DNA from: Blastomussa wellsi
Taxonomy: Eukaryota; Cnidaria; Anthozoa; Scleractinia; Plerogyridae
Length of the DNA stretch: 64,000 nucleotides
Assembly: GCA_947652115.1 (NCBI GenBank)
Contig: OX393562.1
Coordinates: 28,958,289 to 29,022,288 of the forward strand
Direction: 5' to 3'
Shown here one piece after another: positions 24,496-35,400 of the stretch. Position 1 is the first letter of the stretch. Each line of letters opens with the position of its first letter. Under the pieces are notes generated by a model. That model did no database searches and had not been told where the DNA came from. It saw only the letters and a list, made by a program, of their open reading frames with translations. The translations under genes were made by a program, and so were the position numbers.

Positions 24496-27400
24496 ATGGC
24501 AAGACTTGCAATTGCAAGAATATGTTTAACAACGTTGCTGCTGTCACTTCTTCCCGAGGCTGTGTTCGCTGAATCCAAAACACACGACAAGGGAGAAATC
24601 ACTATAGATAAGAAAGGTAACATAACAAATATGATTGATTCTGATGCAATATGATACATGATTCTGACGCGGGAAATTCACTTATTCTTTAATCCAGCAA
24701 ACGGAATTTATTACCTTGACACAAAATGCACAGATTACTACAGTTGAGATGTTCAGTGAATTGAATACGAAATGAATTTTATTTGAACGGCTAGACGAAT
24801 TAAGTATGCGCTTTATGAATCATCCATCGCTACAAAAGTTACGCTTTAAACTCAGCGCATGAGTGAACCAAAGTTTAAACCGCAGTCAGCTCAGGGGATG
24901 TTTCAGCCAACAACCCAATAGACGTCCTTTACAGAAGTGCTGTTGTCAATTTTAGCTTTCACTGCAATGCAGACTGAACATGAATCTAAGTCTGTATAGT
25001 GTATTCGAGTTTAGTGAGGGGACGTTTAGTTGTGAACTCAGGCACTGGATTAACGAAAGTGCCCTGTCTACTTTACTATTTTTCATAGTAATGGAACGTA
25101 TTATAGAACAGAAAACCTCTGAAGCCATCAAGAAGCTTGAAAAGCAGTTTAAATCAACATTCATGGCGTACAGCTCCACAAATGACAAAAGCAAGAAACA
25201 CAAAGAAGGTGATAAACTGGAGGGTAAATATGGCTGCACACTATTAATTCGGTAGTTTAATAATTTTGGCAGTCAAAGAACAAGTGTTACCTTACAAGAA
25301 TAGTTTAAAGCCTCCTCAATGAATTCGAATTTATAATTATTAATAATCATCCAATCAGAATAGAAGACGAACACTGTCATGCCTTAGGCCTAGTTCGTAC
25401 GTCGCATTTCTGACGTGTCGAGTTCAATTCAAAGAATTAAAACACCCCTCTATAACAGACCCAGTGGAATCCTTATCCTCACTGGGTTTTCGGAAAAAAG
25501 TCAGCGGGTTGGCTAATTTCCCACTGGGTCCGCTCGTTTTCTGTTTTATTTTGCTTATTTATTATTATTTTTTGCAAACAAAATACGCTGGGTCACACCG
25601 CACAGTCACTGGGTAAAATCAAAATGTTCACTGGGTACTGGGGAGACTAAATTTCCGCTGGGTAGGGGAAAATAATCCACTGGGTAGGGTTTCAGTGGGT
25701 CTGTTACAGAGGGGTGTATTAAATTCGGCAGAAATTCGACGTCTGAATCGGCTGCCGCACTTCTGCCGCACGTTCGACTGGTCTTGTCGCATTATCCGAC
25801 AGAAATGCGACACCGATTTAAACGTTGAATTTCTTCCGTGTCGAATCTAATACAATAAGCCTCCGTTGAGTATCTTGGTCCACCATATTGGATAAATAAC
25901 CTTTGTAACATTTTTCCGCTGATCGACATACACGGTAGTATCAATTCTGAATTAAATTCGACACAAGTGTGACGCCTGAATCGACAGTCGCATTTCTGTC
26001 GCACTTTATAATTGAATCGAATTCGACACGGAAGAAATGCGACTTAATCACCATGTACTCGATTCAACATTCTATTCCCCTACCGACCCCTACCCCTTCA
26101 GTCCCGTAATTATTATCAGCTGATTTTTAATGAACTTTCTGTTAGGAAAATTAGCTTGGTTTCTACTGTTCCCAAATCCGCCATTAGCCATCCAGATATT
26201 AAGCCTTGTCTACGTACTGTCCTGATTTTCAAATTACCGGCATGATATCGCTGAATATTTGACCGAATTTGGATATGGTAGTTACCAAATGATACATTTT
26301 AACACACCAGGCTCGCTCGGACGTCTTTCTATGGGTATCAGTTGATTCATCTACGTTTTACCGGCAAACCATGCCCCGAATCGTATACCAAGAAGGTACG
26401 ATTAGGTGTAAGAATTGTTTTTCCACAGAGCTGATGAACGTGGTCAAAAGAGAGGCTAAGGAAAACCTGGAAAAATCCGTCAAAGGCTACAATTGTGAGT
26501 ATTTATTCCTTTTCTAACCGAATTTCAATTTTTGACTGTTGATCCCAAACTACGATTGTTTGTTCTTTCAAAAATGGCAATACTTTTGTGTCATAGAAAA
26601 AGAAACTTTTCTACTGAAATATATTACCATCAGTCGGACCCAAAGTCTACTAAAAGTCACTATGAACGGAGCGACGACTGTCCATTTTCTCTCTTTTTTA
26701 ATCAAATAGAATAGCTATACCAACATTTGACTAATTAATGTCCGTATAGAATAAAATTATTATGAACAAATAAATGAAGTTGATCTTTTTACTATAACTA
26801 CTGTAGTTGATGTGAAAAGATTATCCAGCAAGGAAACTGGGCGTGTATTGGTGTCTTCATACATAAGAAATCGAAGTAAGTAATTGACAACGAGCATACA
26901 TATATACATGTATATGCGGCGTTTTATTTGTCTTACGGAAAGTCAGGTAGATAAAGTTTCTAACATCTAGTCGCGTTCCGGCTCGGTTCCGACAGGGAAA
27001 GACACTCCCAGAACAGGCTTCAATTCCACTAAAGTTATTTTTAGACTGGCCTTTGCAACGTAAGTCTCTTCCTCGCGACATTCGCATGAAGGCCAATCTC
27101 GATCTGACGTTTGGAATTAAAACAGAAATTTCACTTGTAATGACGGACCATGTGGAGTTAACTTTTGTAGGTGCAAATGACTTCCAAAGACAGGGGAGGT
27201 GGTATGCTACGGACGTCATGGGAAACTGGGCCAGTTTATAAGACTTTCGATGAATTAACAAATCCCAGCCAACGTTCTCAGGGTCCATGTCATTCCCCTA
27301 AATTTTCTTTTACATAGTTAAGGGCTCTTAATATCGTGTCAGTTAAATTACGAGGCAGAGAACATAGATAAATAGACAGCGTCCAAAATTTCTTGGTTAT

Positions 27401-27687
27401 TTTTCATTTTATTTTATCCAGGGCAGTCTTGGGGCTCCTGTCAGCCTGTTTGTCAGCACCGATGCCTTCCGACATGTGATCTATTGTGCTGCATTACAAC
27501 ACCCTTCGTTGTACCAAAGAAAACTGTGAAGATACTCGAGAAGCAACTGGCCAAGGCTCATATTAAGAAGAAAAGCAAGATCTCCAAAACACACTCGAAG
27601 AAAGGACACGTCTGTCATGTGAAATGCCAGAAAGTTTGCCTACCTTCGTGCAAGTTTAGGTGCTGTTTCACTCCTAAAAAACACTAA
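24496..27687 (+). CDS. secreted two-CRD minicollagen-like protein, gene A (5 exons, 218 aa)
   Basis: Exons 24496-24616, 25089-25223, 26429-26494, 26807-26875, 27422-27687; every intron is GT-AG and phase 1, total 218 aa. Residues 1-25 are a signal peptide (R/L-rich, ending AVFA). Residues 40-130 are charged and heptad-like (ERIIEQKTSEAIKKLEKQF), with KR and RNRR basic sites just before the first CRD, resembling the propeptide cleavage site of minicollagens. CRD1 spans residues 137-154, CQPVCQHRCLPTCDLLCC. CRD2 spans 195-212, CHVKCQKVCLPSCKFRCC. A Lys/His-rich linker (163-193) joins them. Both fit C-x3-C-x3-C-x3-C-x3-CC, the minicollagen domain that forms inter-molecular disulfides in nematocyst walls. 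No Gly-X-Y repeat is present. First of three such genes in tandem. The first two exon joins rest on splice signals and phase only, so the N-terminal half is less certain than the last exon. Confidence 0.8.
25402..26044. mobile_element. older inverted-repeat element hosting a nested MITE
   Basis: The left end (GTCGCATTTCT, then GTGTCGAGTTCAATTC) and the right end (its inverted equivalent with GAATCGAATTCGACAC and AGAAATGCGAC) form an imperfect TIR. GTCGCATTTCTGTCG-type words recur inside in both orientations. It lies in intron 2 of CRD gene A. Confidence 0.6.
25441..25718. mobile_element. MITE with TTAA target duplication and internal CACTGGGT repeats
   Basis: TIRs ACACCCCTCTATAACAGACC (left) and the inverted GGTCTGTTACAGAGGGGTGT-like copy at the right, flanked by TTAA at 25437-25440 and 25719-25722, the piggyBac-type target site. 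CACTGGGT/GCTGGGT occurs about nine times inside. It is inserted within the element at 25402-26044. Confidence 0.75.
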
Positions 27688-27725
27688 CTCGTTTCGACAG
27701 TCCTTTACAGAAGATCAGTTATTTA

Positions 27726-27946
27726 ATTCGCCATTTTTACATTGAGCAGGGGAGTGGGTCGAGTTGGTAGGCGCAAAGCATGCTGGGGCGGGTTTAGGGG
27801 ACGCGTTTCAAGATGGCGGCAAAGGAGAAGGCAGGTGATACGACAATAACGCTTACAGAACATAATGGCGTCCCCTAAACCCGCCCCACCATGCTTTGCG
27901 TCTACCGACTCGACCCACTCTCCCGCTCAACGTAAAAATGGCGAAT
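27726..27946. mobile_element. MITE with ~75-bp inverted termini
   Basis: The left arm starts ATTCGCCATTTTTACATTGA and the right arm ends with its complement; the arms match over about 75 bases (including GGGTCGAGTTGGTAGGCGCA and GGGCGGGTTTAGGGGACGC). The arms are much longer than the central spacer of about 60 bases. It lies 39 bases past the stop of CRD gene A, so it may sit in its 3' UTR. Confidence 0.8.
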
Positions 27947-28340
27947 ACGGATTCTATGAACTACAAGACAAAACATCTGTTAAAACACAGTCACGTATAA
28001 GGCCGATGTCACGCCCTTCATAATGAACATACAGTACTACAGAGAGTACAAGTTATCTATTATATCAAGAGAATTTATCTGAAATGCTCTGAAGCATTTG
28101 TAGCGTTGTTTTGCTATATTTCAACTGAGAAGTACACTTTAGGGTTACTTCACTGCAACGGCAGTCATTAGCTTGTGTTCTCCCTAGCTAGATTTCGAAT
28201 GAGGTGTTCCTTTGAGGGAGGATGGAGTTAACCGCCTGCTTTTATTAACTAATTAATTCGAGATTCGAGTAAAACTTAATAAAACGATGTTCTCTCGCTA
28301 TGTCATTAGCACTGCTGCTTTTTGATTTGCCGTACATTGT
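27947..28340. other. spacer, nothing recognised
   Basis: AT-rich sequence between the long-TIR MITE and a LINE tail. I see no supported feature. Confidence 0.5.
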
Positions 28341-28353
28341 CCTTGAAATCCCG

Positions 28354-28770
28354 TAGGTAGGTAGGTAGGTAGGTAGGTAGGTAGGTAGGTATACTTTATT
28401 TAATTCAAAGAAACACGCTAGCCCCAACAACACTCAGCTGGTTTCCATGGGGCGTGTTTGTACAGACATAAAATGAGACTAGAACTAATAATATAAGATT
28501 AATAATATCGTAGATCATAAAAATTCAACTTCTATAAACTAAGTACATATTATAAACTAAGTACATGATTAATTACAAATATTCAACTATAACACTAAAC
28601 TAAGTACAAAAAAGTAGAAAATCAACACATGTGGCATAGCATGACCCAATTACGTTTAGATACATTTGTTAAATGAATGTATCGATTCCGCTAGTTTTGC
28701 TTCATTTGGGAGATGGCTCTGAGGAAAAAAAGAAAACATGAATGAAAATGGGAACATTTGGGCAATTTTT
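28354..28770 (-). mobile_element. LINE 3' end with (CTAC)n tail
   Basis: Read on -, a decayed ORF end (RAISQMKQN-like, then NRYIHLTNVSKRNWVML) is followed by an AT-rich 3' UTR ending AATTAAATAAAGTATAC and a (CTAC)n tail, seen on + as (GTAG)n at 28354-28391. The layout is that of other animal LINE tails; the clade is not determined. Confidence 0.6.
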
Positions 28771-29102
28771 AGGAAACGGCTGTTAAGGTCAAGATGTATA
28801 ATAAACTGATAGATTGTTTTTTTATTTTTCGCCTCTCAATTTCCATCTTCATACATTTTCTTCCAATTTTGGTTATAAGCATCGCAAGTTCGTTTGGACT
28901 AAAATTATGTTATCGATGGATCATGGCCTCCCATGCAGACGATAACCACCTCGAGAAATCTGATATGCACGCAGATAGTTCGAAAATGAGTACTCCTTTA
29001 AACTTTAGCATCAGTTTTTTCATCGATTGTTTGGAACATTTTTCTTTAGCCTAGCTGGAACGGACCATATTTTTTGGCGTTGCTTACATATCCATGCATA
29101 TC

Positions 29103-30062
29103 CGCCTGCATCCCCAGAACCGGCTGGGCCTGTTCACGAAGAACAAGTGCCTCTGGGGGCACATGATTTGATCCGCTAGCGTCTTGTAATGATTGCGAAT
29201 GAATGACATTATTCCGTATAAGGACTTAATCGTTAGTGATAAATATATGTAGAGAAAGCGAAGCAGCGTGGAATCAAGCAATGTAGGAATCAAGTTCAGA
29301 GAATAAAATTAATAACAAGATTACTGTGGTTTCAATTCTTTACATTTAATATTTGCTACGAGAATAGCCCCAGGAATTGATTTTTCGGGAATCAGTCGCG
29401 CGGTTTGACCCTCACGCAGACGCGTCCTCGCTAAGCCAACGATGAAACGTGTGGGTCAAGCGATTTCAACGATTTATCGCGGCAATGGACATCAAAGACC
29501 CTACCCGCAGGCGAACTCTCTCTTATATCTGGCTGGCCCAGAAGTCGAGACCATTTTCGATCATCTCTAAGACCCACGCGAAAGTTAAGACTTTGACCAA
29601 GCTGTCGAGAAGCTCACCGGGTGCTTTTACTCCAAAAAGAACATCATGTACAAGACACATCATTTCGACAGGCATAACAGCGAGAGGACGATTCATTGGA
29701 TCAATTTCACATGCGTCCACGCCAGCTTACAACGAATTGCGACTTTAGCAACATCAACAAGGAAATCAAAGTCCAGCCAGTGGAGCAATGCAGATCTACT
29801 AGAGTTCGAAGTGGTGGAATCAAGAAATGTTGGAATCAAGTTCAGAGAATAAAATCAATGACAACATTACTGTTTCAATTCGTTACAAATCTAAGTCCAC
29901 TGAAATCAACGTTTTAAACTATCATAGACCAGGGGAGCTTGATACGGCTGATATCATTGCGAATGGACTCCCTTTGCTAGATTCTAGCCAATCAAATCAC
30001 GTGACTCGTGTTCCTCGTGCACAGGCCCAGCCGGCTAAGAAGGACGAGTGGCTCTGGGGATG
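29103..30062. mobile_element. composite repeat with inverted ends enclosing a decayed gag fragment
   Basis: The ends are inverted relatives: left GCATCCCCAGAACCGGCTGG and right (complement) CATCCCCAGAGCCACTCGTC followed by GCCGGCTGGGCCTG. Inside, 29268-29345 and 29813-29890 are direct repeats of about 75 bases (GGAATCAAGTTCAGAGAATA and flanks), like remnants of LTR ends. Between them lies a frameshifted gag-like region. Confidence 0.55.
29449..29800 (+). pseudogene. broken LTR-retrotransposon gag-like fragment
   Basis: Short pieces in changing frames resemble the Gag of Gypsy-type elements: LAGPEVETIFDHL near 29530, DFDQAVEKLTGCFYSKKNI near 29600 and DQFHMRPRQL with NCDFSNINKEIK near 29700-29770. 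At least one stop and two frameshifts separate them. No protease, reverse transcriptase or integrase follows, so it is dead. Confidence 0.6.
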
Positions 30063-31880
30063 AGCTCGGAGCTCTCACCCTGGGCAAACACTCGTCCCAT
30101 TGCTCTTCACTGCCTTGTCAGCTAGGAAAGGGTACTTGATTTATATTTGATTTTTTTAGTAGAAAAAGTTCTTAGCCACTTTACGAGAAGTAAAAGATCA
30201 CAGCTTTTTCCTTTTACAACGTACACGAGATTTGAAATTCCTCTTTAAAACTGATCATCTTCACATGAAGCCGCTACTAACAATAAATGCTTTCCTTGTG
30301 AGGTAATGCGTGAAATTTGTTTACTTTTTCGATCAAAAAATGATAAAAACTGACTGGTTAACCTTGTTACCTCTTGCAACGCTTGTTACCGTCCGTGGTC
30401 ATTTATATACCATGATTATTTGAATTCCCTCCCAGTTAATAATTTTATCATAGGCAGAAATCGGCCGTAGAAAACATTCTAAATTTCTAAAAGTGCAAAA
30501 TAAAGTGAAATAACCGTTTAGCTGTTTGAACTGCTGAATATTTTATGTTATTTTCAACAGCTCTTAGTCTCTCTCAATGTTCGATACGGTAAAGTATTCA
30601 CCTGTAAACAGGTACAAACCATATCCCGCGCCGAACTGACAGGCTGCCACGGTAAGATCTATGTTATTCCTCTTAATTTGTGAAACGGATTAACAATGAG
30701 GTAAAAGTGAGAAAAGCATTTAAGCTTTTTCTCAAAGATTCTTGTAGCACGTTAATATAAATGAATCAGAAAAACCATCGATTCACTTGCTTGACAAAAT
30801 GGCGTTCACATGGTCGGTGAACACAAATTGTTACATGTTCTCTTTGCCTCTTTAAAACGCGATAACTGCAGACAGTCTGTCGCATTTTACTTTAGTGTTT
30901 AGTTAGCCATCAAGTGAATCCCTTTTGCGATTGGTAAATCGTCATTTAAATTGTAGAGTATTAAGAATCGCTGTAAATTTGGTTCGCGCATACAAATTGA
31001 AGAGCAATTGAGATACATTAAGGGATTGCCAGTATTGCATTTTATGGCGCGTGATTTGTTGCCGGTCACTAATTAATGCTAATGTTTGTTGACCGCGAGC
31101 TGTTTTAAAATGGATAAACGTATTAAACAAGACTGAACGACAGCGAAGATATTGAAATCAGATCACAAGCATGCATAGATCACAATAATTCATATAATGT
31201 CAACAACCTGCTTACCCACGGACTAATAAACACGAGAGATGGTTACACGCGGTCACAATTCAAGCAAATATTCATTTGCAAAAGCTTGACCTCCAAGCGG
31301 GACACCATTCACTGATCATGACTAAGGGTTATTTGAGTAGGAATCACAAAATAGGGCGAAAATAATGCGAAGCCCATAAACTGCTCCTAATTTCCAGCCA
31401 CGCCAAGATGATTTTCTTTAGCGCGCTTTTCGCTTAGAATCGCGCGACGAGTTTCGAGATAATAATACTCGTAGTACAATACCAATCAGTTGTTCTTTCT
31501 TTTGAAAAAGTTAATATTTCTTCAATACTAATTTAGCTTAATTTTACTGAGAAAATTCAAGTGGATTCATCCGTGCATACTGAAAACGGCTGAACTACTC
31601 GATTCACCCGCCAAGTACGCATGCGCATGAGTGAAAATAACCACTTGTAAATATGGGAAGATTTCTTTTGACCACGATGTGACGTAAGTCATTAGCAGAG
31701 CTAAATGCATTGTACTTAGGCCAGGAAGGATTGTTTGCTCTGTCTTGTGGAATATGGGCTGCTTTTAAGTAACGCGCATGCGTATGTATCGCTCATATTC
31801 CCACGTACACCCTGTGACCCTCTTCCGCAGTATGATTTTATTATGTCAGCGGTCACCTCACATTATTAATATTCACCGTC
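30063..31880. other. intergenic stretch, nothing recognised
   Basis: AT-rich DNA between the gag-containing composite and the repeat array near 31.9 kb. Open frames are short and unrelated to known families. Confidence 0.5.
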
Positions 31881-31889
31881 ATGTACTGA

Positions 31890-32045
31890 GCAAGAGTAGT
31901 TAGCACTGTCATGTAGGTTATTTCTTCGGTTTGCTTGCGGTTAGCACGGTTAGGTTTGCTGGCGGTGAGTTTCACTCCAGTTTAGGTTTGCTTGCGGGTT
32001 AGTTTCACTCCATTTTGCTTGCGGTTAGCTTTCATTTGATGTTAT
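31890..32045 (+). repeat. GCTTGCGGTTAGC tandem-like array
   Basis: TTTGCTTGCGGTTAGC-type units recur four times with variation, separated by GTTTCACTCCA. A related array occurs at 47955-48320, and both precede a tRNA-like module. Confidence 0.6.
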
Positions 32046-32094
32046 AGTAATTTATAGTACTGTTCATTATATATAGTTTAAATTTCGGGGGATT

Positions 32095-32340
32095 TTCGTA
32101 GCCAGCTGCGCTGTGGCACAGTGGGTAAGTATGCCTCATCGCCCCAGCTTCGACGCCCAGACCCTGCATAGTTTTTCGTTCTTTTTCGTCTTAAAAAAGT
32201 TGTATGACTTAGAATTTTAGTTGAAGAAGGGGATCATAGAGTCTACGCGGGAATTCGCTACCCGCCAAGTACGGGAGTCGAACCTGGACCACATTGGTGA
32301 GGAGAGCGCGCTCAACACTGCGCCATCGTATATCTCTGCT
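32095..32340. mobile_element. tRNA-like modules facing each other (SINE-like)
   Basis: On + at about 32107-32160, GTGGCACAGTGGGTAAGTATG resembles a box A and GCTTCGACGCC a weak box B. On - at about 32335-32255, TGGCGCAGTGTTGAGCGCG and GGTTCGACTCC form a clear box A/box B pair. No cloverleaf closes, so these are SINE heads, not tRNA genes. Confidence 0.5.
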
Positions 32341-32461
32341 GGTCTTACAGTAGTTTTATCTTTGTAGTTTCAGTGCGTTTATGTAGTTAACAAGTCAACC
32401 ATTGGAACCACGTACTTAAGTATCTTCTTTTTTTTCAGGTAACAAGGCGGTGCTTGTGACC

Positions 32462-35400
32462 ATGAGGAGGGCAGTTATTTCTCTTTGGCTCCTTGCTTTA
32501 TTCTCCTCGTTTGCTTTGAGCTTGAACTTAAAGAACCTGAAACGTAAAGCTGGTAAGAAGAAAACCATGATTCTGTAACAGTAGTTTCTCCTAGAGGCGA
32601 GGAAAATGCGTTCAGCCGAAAAATTTTATAAATTTCTTATGTATTTAAAATTGAACAAAGAAACTATATTTACAGAGAAAGCCACGCCAGCTTCTTTCTA
32701 TCCAAGTCGAAATGTTGGTTTTGAGTAGAGTGGGGAACCCGGGGAAAAGCCTTTGGATTGAGGCAACTGAACCAACAACAAACTCAATCCACACAACGGG
32801 CTCCCCCGGAGTCGAACCCTGGCCACATTTGTGGGAGACCTAGGCGCTCTCGCAACTGCGCCATTCTCGCCCCCTCCCCCCCCCCCCCAAGAGTAGGCCC
32901 CCTAGAGTAAGCTTGTTTGAAATTAAAATGAAAAGCAACTCCCGGCCCAAAGCCACCTACTAGCCACCTACTAAAAGTGGCTAAAAGGCCCACCTTACCT
33001 GATTTGTTGCGAACAATTTGTTCCCTAATAATGAATGGATCGTAACCACATATCAATTCAGACTTATCTACTGGGCCAAGATCTGGCGTCGATAACGGTG
33101 CATGGCAACATCTGCTGTTATAAACCAATCGCGTGGTACGTAGTTGTAAAATAGAAATATTTTTTTGTCAAAGTTTCTAACAGTGGCAACGGCAAATTGC
33201 TTCTTTCTTGCAGGACACGGCGGTAGGAAGTCGGTTGTGATTCATTCCGTAAACCCTGTTCAAAGTAAGTAAGATGGTGCTGGAGACTTCTTCGTGATAT
33301 TTTGATTGGTTTAATTTACGCGGCTCAAATCAGATTGTATGCCAATCAGACGCAACTTTTCAAGCTTTTTCATCGGTTACATTAATGCACCCGTTTTGGA
33401 AGATTTAATTTACACAGTAATCTGCGATACGGAGGTGTGACGTTTGCCTTGGTAACTAGGTTTTGTACGACGCGTAAGGAAGTCATTAACTAGCATGCAT
33501 TTAAACCTTTTTGTTCCTTTTTTGGTAGGATCCGCTTGGGAGTGTCATCCAGGATGCAAGCGTTTTTGCCTGTCCTCTTGCAAGAGAAGCTGTTGTGCGT
33601 CTGGAGCGCCTAACTACAATCCGACCATGTTCCAACAATTGGTCAGTTATCAAGCTTCTCTCCCCCCTCCACCCCCTCCCCCTCCGGCATGCCCAGTCGG
33701 CTGCCCGGCCACCTGTTATCCTAACTGTGATTCAGGATGCTGTTTTCAAGCCAGCCAACCGACTTTTCCCCAATATCCCGTTAACCCATACGATATGGGA
33801 TATGGCGGGTACCCCGCGGGGGATCCCTGTGCTTCGCAGAGCTGTTCCGCTACTTGTGCTCCCCTATGTAAACCAGGTGAGTTATTATCCATTGAATGCC
33901 CATAAAATACATCAGTTTTCTGACACCTCAATCGGCATAACCAGAACAGTTGTCGCCCTGGCACTTTGGCATTCCTCAATATACGCACGGTCGGTGAGAG
34001 GATCGAAAATGATGTCTTACATACTCGGGTTTCGATCAAAATTACCACAGATACTACAAAGAGTATCGAAACCCAAATCATAGTTCTGAAAGTGGGTAAG
34101 GCTACAATAAGATTAGCTAGCTAATTGCCAACCCCAGATTCGCGTTTCCGCGCTAGTCACAGTGATCGAGAAGTCTTTCGTGCATTAGAAATTCAATGCT
34201 TTTGAAAAGTTCAACTATGTATTATACATTACTATCTTCGAATTTGTTCCGCGTCGAGAAAACCTTAGCACAAAGCAAGCTAATGGATTTACATTACAAC
34301 AATGACTATGAATGTACTCCACCTCCTGGCAATGCCATCGAGACAACAGAAAAACGCGGAGTTGTTACTCCCTTGAACAATATCACTGATTGAAGCGTGT
34401 AACCCATCTCCTATCGTCTAGACTGTTGCCGTTCCCAGGCCTTAAACTTAAGTATCCGGCCAGTGTACCTTGGTGGAAAGGCATCACCAGCACCGAAGGC
34501 ACCAAAGCCTCCCCCAAAGAAACCTGTCAAAAAGTATCACAAAAAGAAGCAATCTGTGCACAAAAAGATGACTCCGAAAATTGGAATTGTTTGTGTACCA
34601 CAATGTCAGAGAGTTTGCAAGCCAATATGCAGGTGAACGAAACGTTCGTTACATACAAGTATTAGGAAAAGACTTTGGGGGAGGGGAGAGCTCGGGTAAA
34701 AGGAAAGCTTTTGTATTAAAAGTCTGAAAAGTAACTTACTAGGAAAAAATGTCACCGTAAGTCCAGCACGGGAGGAGACGGAGGTGCAGGGAAGGAGAAA
34801 GAAGGCGTAGAAAGAGTTTCTTGCAAAGTACAAACTTTACTAGCACATACCTACACGGGATAAGATCGACGGGAGGACGGGGTAGGGGAAAGGCGTTTGA
34901 ATTGGAAATTCTTGCAGAATATAAATATCCAAAAAGAAATAAATGACGACAGAAAGGGTTGCTTTAATTTTAGGCTTTTAATTCAACAATCTTAAATCTG
35001 ATCAGTAGGAAGCTATTCCACAAAGTCCACAAAGGAGTACTACCAAACGAGAAACCTTTTCGACCGTGCATGACTGGTGCGAGGTTGGGAAAGGGTCAAC
35101 TTCATTTCTCTATTTCTTAATTGATATTTCTCTTCTGGTCATCCGTATACCTCAAGTAGTGTTTACCCTTACATTCTACCTTATTCTTGGAATTTCGTGC
35201 GTACTTAATTCCGCGAAAATTCGGGAGCTTTATTTCGCTAGCATCAATGTTCGTGATTCCAGAAAAGAAGTGAAGAAAAGTGTATTTAATTTCGCGATTT
35301 TGGTATTGCTTTGATTGGCGTCATTGCTGAAAAGGAACAAACATAAAAAATCAGGGGAATACTGTAAAAATACAAAGGTCTGGAAAAATAACTGTTCAAC

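Noticed and set aside
32240..32340. Possible tRNA gene
   Set aside because: Box A and B are present but no acceptor or anticodon stem closes; it is a SINE head. The same applies at 12893, 32790, 42255 and 62345.
33595..34083. 162-codon + frame overlapping gene B exon 3
   Set aside because: Alternative frame of the CRD exon that reads into the intron; no motif, and the CRD frame explains the sequence.
34480..34665. Frame reading gene B exon 4 as ITSTEGTKASPKETCQ
   Set aside because: Using an acceptor at 34480 gives an open frame but loses CRD4 and fails to complete CRD3. The acceptor at 34421 restores both.
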